In this document: positions 6,997 to 8,475 of the stretch, in pieces
Position numbering within the stretch: the stretch's first letter is position 1
Layout: each line of letters starts with the position of its first letter
Assembly (NCBI GenBank): GCA_027488415.1
Contig: JAIYBS010000179.1
Coordinates: forward strand, 1 to 8,475
Source: Planctomycetaceae bacterium
GTDB taxonomy: Bacteria > Planctomycetota > Phycisphaerae > Phycisphaerales > SM1A02
Direction: 5' to 3'
DNA length: 8,475 nt
The notes under the pieces: model-generated
Seen by the model: only the letters and a program-made list of their open reading frames with translations
Database searches by the model: none
What the model was told of the DNA's origin: nothing
Made by a program: the position numbers and the translations under genes

Positions 6997-8418
6997 ATGG
7001 ACCTCTGCAGCAACCGCATCCTCTCCTTCGGCCGCCGCGACGCGCTTCGCACGCTCTCGTGCGGGTTCGGCATGCTGGCGTTCGCCGGCATCGCGCAGCA
7101 GGCCGCGGCGCGCACGCTGCTGCGACGGGGCGACGACGAGGACGCGAACCCGCTCGCGCCGAAGTCGACGCACAAGCCGGCGCGCGCGAAGACCGTCATC
7201 TTCCTGTGCATGTCGGGCGGCCCGTCGCACGTCGACACCTTCGACTACAAGCCGGAACTGATCCGCGACAACGGCAAGGGACTCGGCGGGCAGCGCGCGG
7301 GGGCGCAGCTCCTGGCGAGCCCGTTCAAGTTCCGCCAGAGCGGCAAGAGCGGGCTCTGGATCAGCGAGCTGATGCCCGAGATCGCCAAGCACGCCGACAG
7401 CATGTGCCTGCTCCGCGGGATGAACACCGCGGTCCCCGCGCACGCGCAGGCGTCGATCCTGATGCACACCGGCAGCTTCCAGTTCGTGCGGCCCTCGTTC
7501 GGCGCATGGACGCTGTACGGCCTCGGTACGGAGAACCAGAACCTGCCCGGGTTCATCACGCTGAACCCGCCCGCCGGGAACGGCGGCGCGCAGAACTACG
7601 GCTCGGGCTTCCTGCCGGCCGTCTACCAGGGCACGCGCGTCGGCATCGAGCGGAGCGCACGGCGCGACGGCGGCGACGGCGGGCTTCCCAACCTGAAGAA
7701 CCCGTCGCTCACGACCGCCGCGCAGCGCGAGCAGCTCGACCTCGTGCAGCGGCTCAACAAGGAGCGCCTGAAGCGCGACCGGTCCGACGACCAGATCGAG
7801 GGCGTGATCGAGAGCTACGAGCTCGCCTTCCGCATGCAGGCGGAGATGCCCGAGCTGATGGACATCGCCGACGAGAAGCCGAAGACCCTCGAGATGTACG
7901 GGATCGGCCAGCAGAACGACGGCTTCGCCCGGCAGTGCCTGATGGCGCGCCGATTCGCCGAGAAGGGCGTGCGCTTCATCGAGGTGAACCACGGCGGCTG
8001 GGACACGCACCGGAACCTGAAGTCGGACCTCGAGCGGCAGGCGGCGCAGATCGACCGGCCGATCGCCGCCCTTCTCGCCGACCTGAGGCAGCGCAAGATG
8101 CTCGACGACACGCTCGTCGTCTGGGGCGGCGAGTTCGGCCGCACGCCGTACGCGCAGAACGCGGACGGGCGCGACCACAACCACAAGGGCTTCACGATGT
8201 GGGCAGCCGGCGGCGGGGTCAAGGGCGGGTTCAGCTACGGCTCGACCGACGAGCACGGCATCGAGGCGGTCGACGGGAAGATGGACATCCACGACTGGCA
8301 CGCCACCCTGCTCGCGCTGATGGGGGTCGACCACGAGCGCCTCACCTACCGCTGGGCCGGCCGCGACTTCCGGCTGACCGACGTGAAGGGCAACGTGCAC
8401 TCCGGCATCTTCGCCTGA
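6997..8418 (+). CDS. DUF1501 family Tat-exported protein (alkaline-phosphatase-like fold family)
   Basis: This is a 473-residue protein, a normal length for DUF1501. It starts at ATG 6997 behind AAGGAG; the frame stays open upstream but that region is the end of the previous gene. The N-terminus has a twin-arginine motif (Arg13-Arg14 in FGRRDALRTL) and a hydrophobic stretch to about residue 35, pointing to Tat export. Family landmarks: FLCMSGGPSHVDTFDYKP (69-86), NHGGWDTH (331-338), LDDTLVVWGGEFGRTP (369-384), DGRDHNHKGF (390-399) and DIHDWHATLLALMG (430-443), ending in WAGRDFRL and the C-terminus. The Asp, His and Glu residues in these blocks are consistent with a metal-dependent phosphatase/sulfatase-like site, but activity is not demonstrated for the family to my knowledge. 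It is paired with the preceding PSCyt1/DUF1549/DUF1553 gene. The gene is complete and no frameshift is seen. Confidence 0.94.
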   Translation: MDLCSNRILSFGRRDALRTLSCGFGMLAFAGIAQQAAARTLLRRGDDEDANPLAPKSTHKPARAKTVIFLCMSGGPSHVDTFDYKPELIRDNGKGLGGQRAGAQLLASPFKFRQSGKSGLWISELMPEIAKHADSMCLLRGMNTAVPAHAQASILMHTGSFQFVRPSFGAWTLYGLGTENQNLPGFITLNPPAGNGGAQNYGSGFLPAVYQGTRVGIERSARRDGGDGGLPNLKNPSLTTAAQREQLDLVQRLNKERLKRDRSDDQIEGVIESYELAFRMQAEMPELMDIADEKPKTLEMYGIGQQNDGFARQCLMARRFAEKGVRFIEVNHGGWDTHRNLKSDLERQAAQIDRPIAALLADLRQRKMLDDTLVVWGGEFGRTPYAQNADGRDHNHKGFTMWAAGGGVKGGFSYGSTDEHGIEAVDGKMDIHDWHATLLALMGVDHERLTYRWAGRDFRLTDVKGNVHSGIFA

Positions 8419-8423
8419 GGCCG

Positions 8424-8448
8424 GAAAATGCAGCCCGGCTCCATTTTC
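8424..8448 (+). terminator. Probable intrinsic-type hairpin after the DUF1501 stop
   Basis: GAAAATG (8424-8430) pairs perfectly with CATTTTC (8442-8448). Inside it AGC (8432-8434) pairs with GCT (8438-8440) across one C-C mismatch, leaving a CCG loop. It begins six bases after the TGA, and its 3' arm includes TTTT, so it is a reasonable end for the transcription unit. No separate T-run follows. Confidence 0.5.
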
Positions 8449-8461
8449 GCGACGCGAAAAT
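8443..8461. repeat. Perfect 9-base inverted repeat ATTTTCGCG-A-CGCGAAAAT at the contig edge
   Basis: The two arms at 8443-8451 and 8453-8461 are exact reverse complements around one base. The left arm overlaps the 3' arm of the preceding hairpin, so the two folds exclude each other. The right arm ends exactly where adapter sequence begins, so it may be genuine or a snap-back copy made during library preparation. Confidence 0.5.
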
Positions 8462-8475
8462 AGATCGGAAGAGCA
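8462..8475 (+). other. Illumina TruSeq adapter remnant (artefact, not genomic)
   Basis: The last 14 bases, AGATCGGAAGAGCA, are identical to the beginning of the standard Illumina TruSeq read-through adapter. They sit at the very end of the sequence, as expected for an untrimmed read end carried into an assembly. These bases should not be treated as part of the genome. Confidence 0.93.

Noticed and set aside
3990..7238. A very long antisense open frame (over 1000 codons) on the - strand
   Set aside because: It runs opposite to the kinase and cytochrome genes, is arginine-rich low-complexity with no recognisable domain, and is the expected shadow of GC-rich codon usage.
5525..7261. Long + strand open frame in another phase across the cytochrome and DUF1501 genes
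   Set aside because: Arginine/alanine-rich with no domain; it overlaps two well-supported genes in a different phase.
6850..8400. Long - strand open frame opposite the DUF1501 gene
   Set aside because: Valine/arginine/alanine-rich translation with no family features; the + strand DUF1501 match is unambiguous.

Overview
The window is a high-GC (roughly 70% by eye) bacterial segment with five protein genes, all on the + strand. It is most likely from a planctomycete or a related PVC or acidobacterial lineage. The main evidence is the protein content: two gene pairs built from families that are expanded in Planctomycetota. These are DUF1592/DUF1588/DUF1585 with DUF1552, and PSCyt1/DUF1549/DUF1553 with DUF1501. 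The last 14 bases match the start of the Illumina TruSeq adapter, so this looks like a whole assembled (probably metagenomic) contig whose right edge is a sequencing artefact and whose left edge cuts a gene.

Layout: (1) 1-465 is the C-terminal end of a c-type-cytochrome-like DUF1588/DUF1585 protein. It overlaps by ATGA the next gene, 462-1811, a Tat-exported DUF1552 protein. (2) 1812-1977 is a 166-base gap with a hairpin after the stop, a tandem AATT-containing repeat and a structured leader. (3) 1978-4380 encodes a membrane-bound hybrid sensor histidine kinase with a periplasmic sensor, PAS, HisKA, HATPase and receiver domains. The better start is 1978, behind an AAGGA Shine-Dalgarno. (4) After an 80-base gap, 4461-6986 encodes a secreted PSCyt1/DUF1549/DUF1553 protein with two CxxCH haem sites. 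It is followed 10 bases later by 6997-8418, a Tat-exported DUF1501 protein with a strong AAGGAG site. (5) 8419-8461 holds overlapping inverted repeats that look like a terminator, and then adapter.

How the genes may work together: each pair couples a predicted secreted c-type cytochrome with a twin-arginine-exported partner. The two partners (DUF1552 and DUF1501) share the same C-terminal motif order, so the two modules appear to be parallel versions of one design. Their biochemical role is not established. The sensor kinase between them has a CGHC motif in its PAS domain and could be a redox or envelope sensor for this locus, but no cognate DNA-binding regulator is present and this link is inference. 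No RNA genes, mobile elements, CRISPR arrays or origins were seen. No gene-free stretch exceeds 300 bases.
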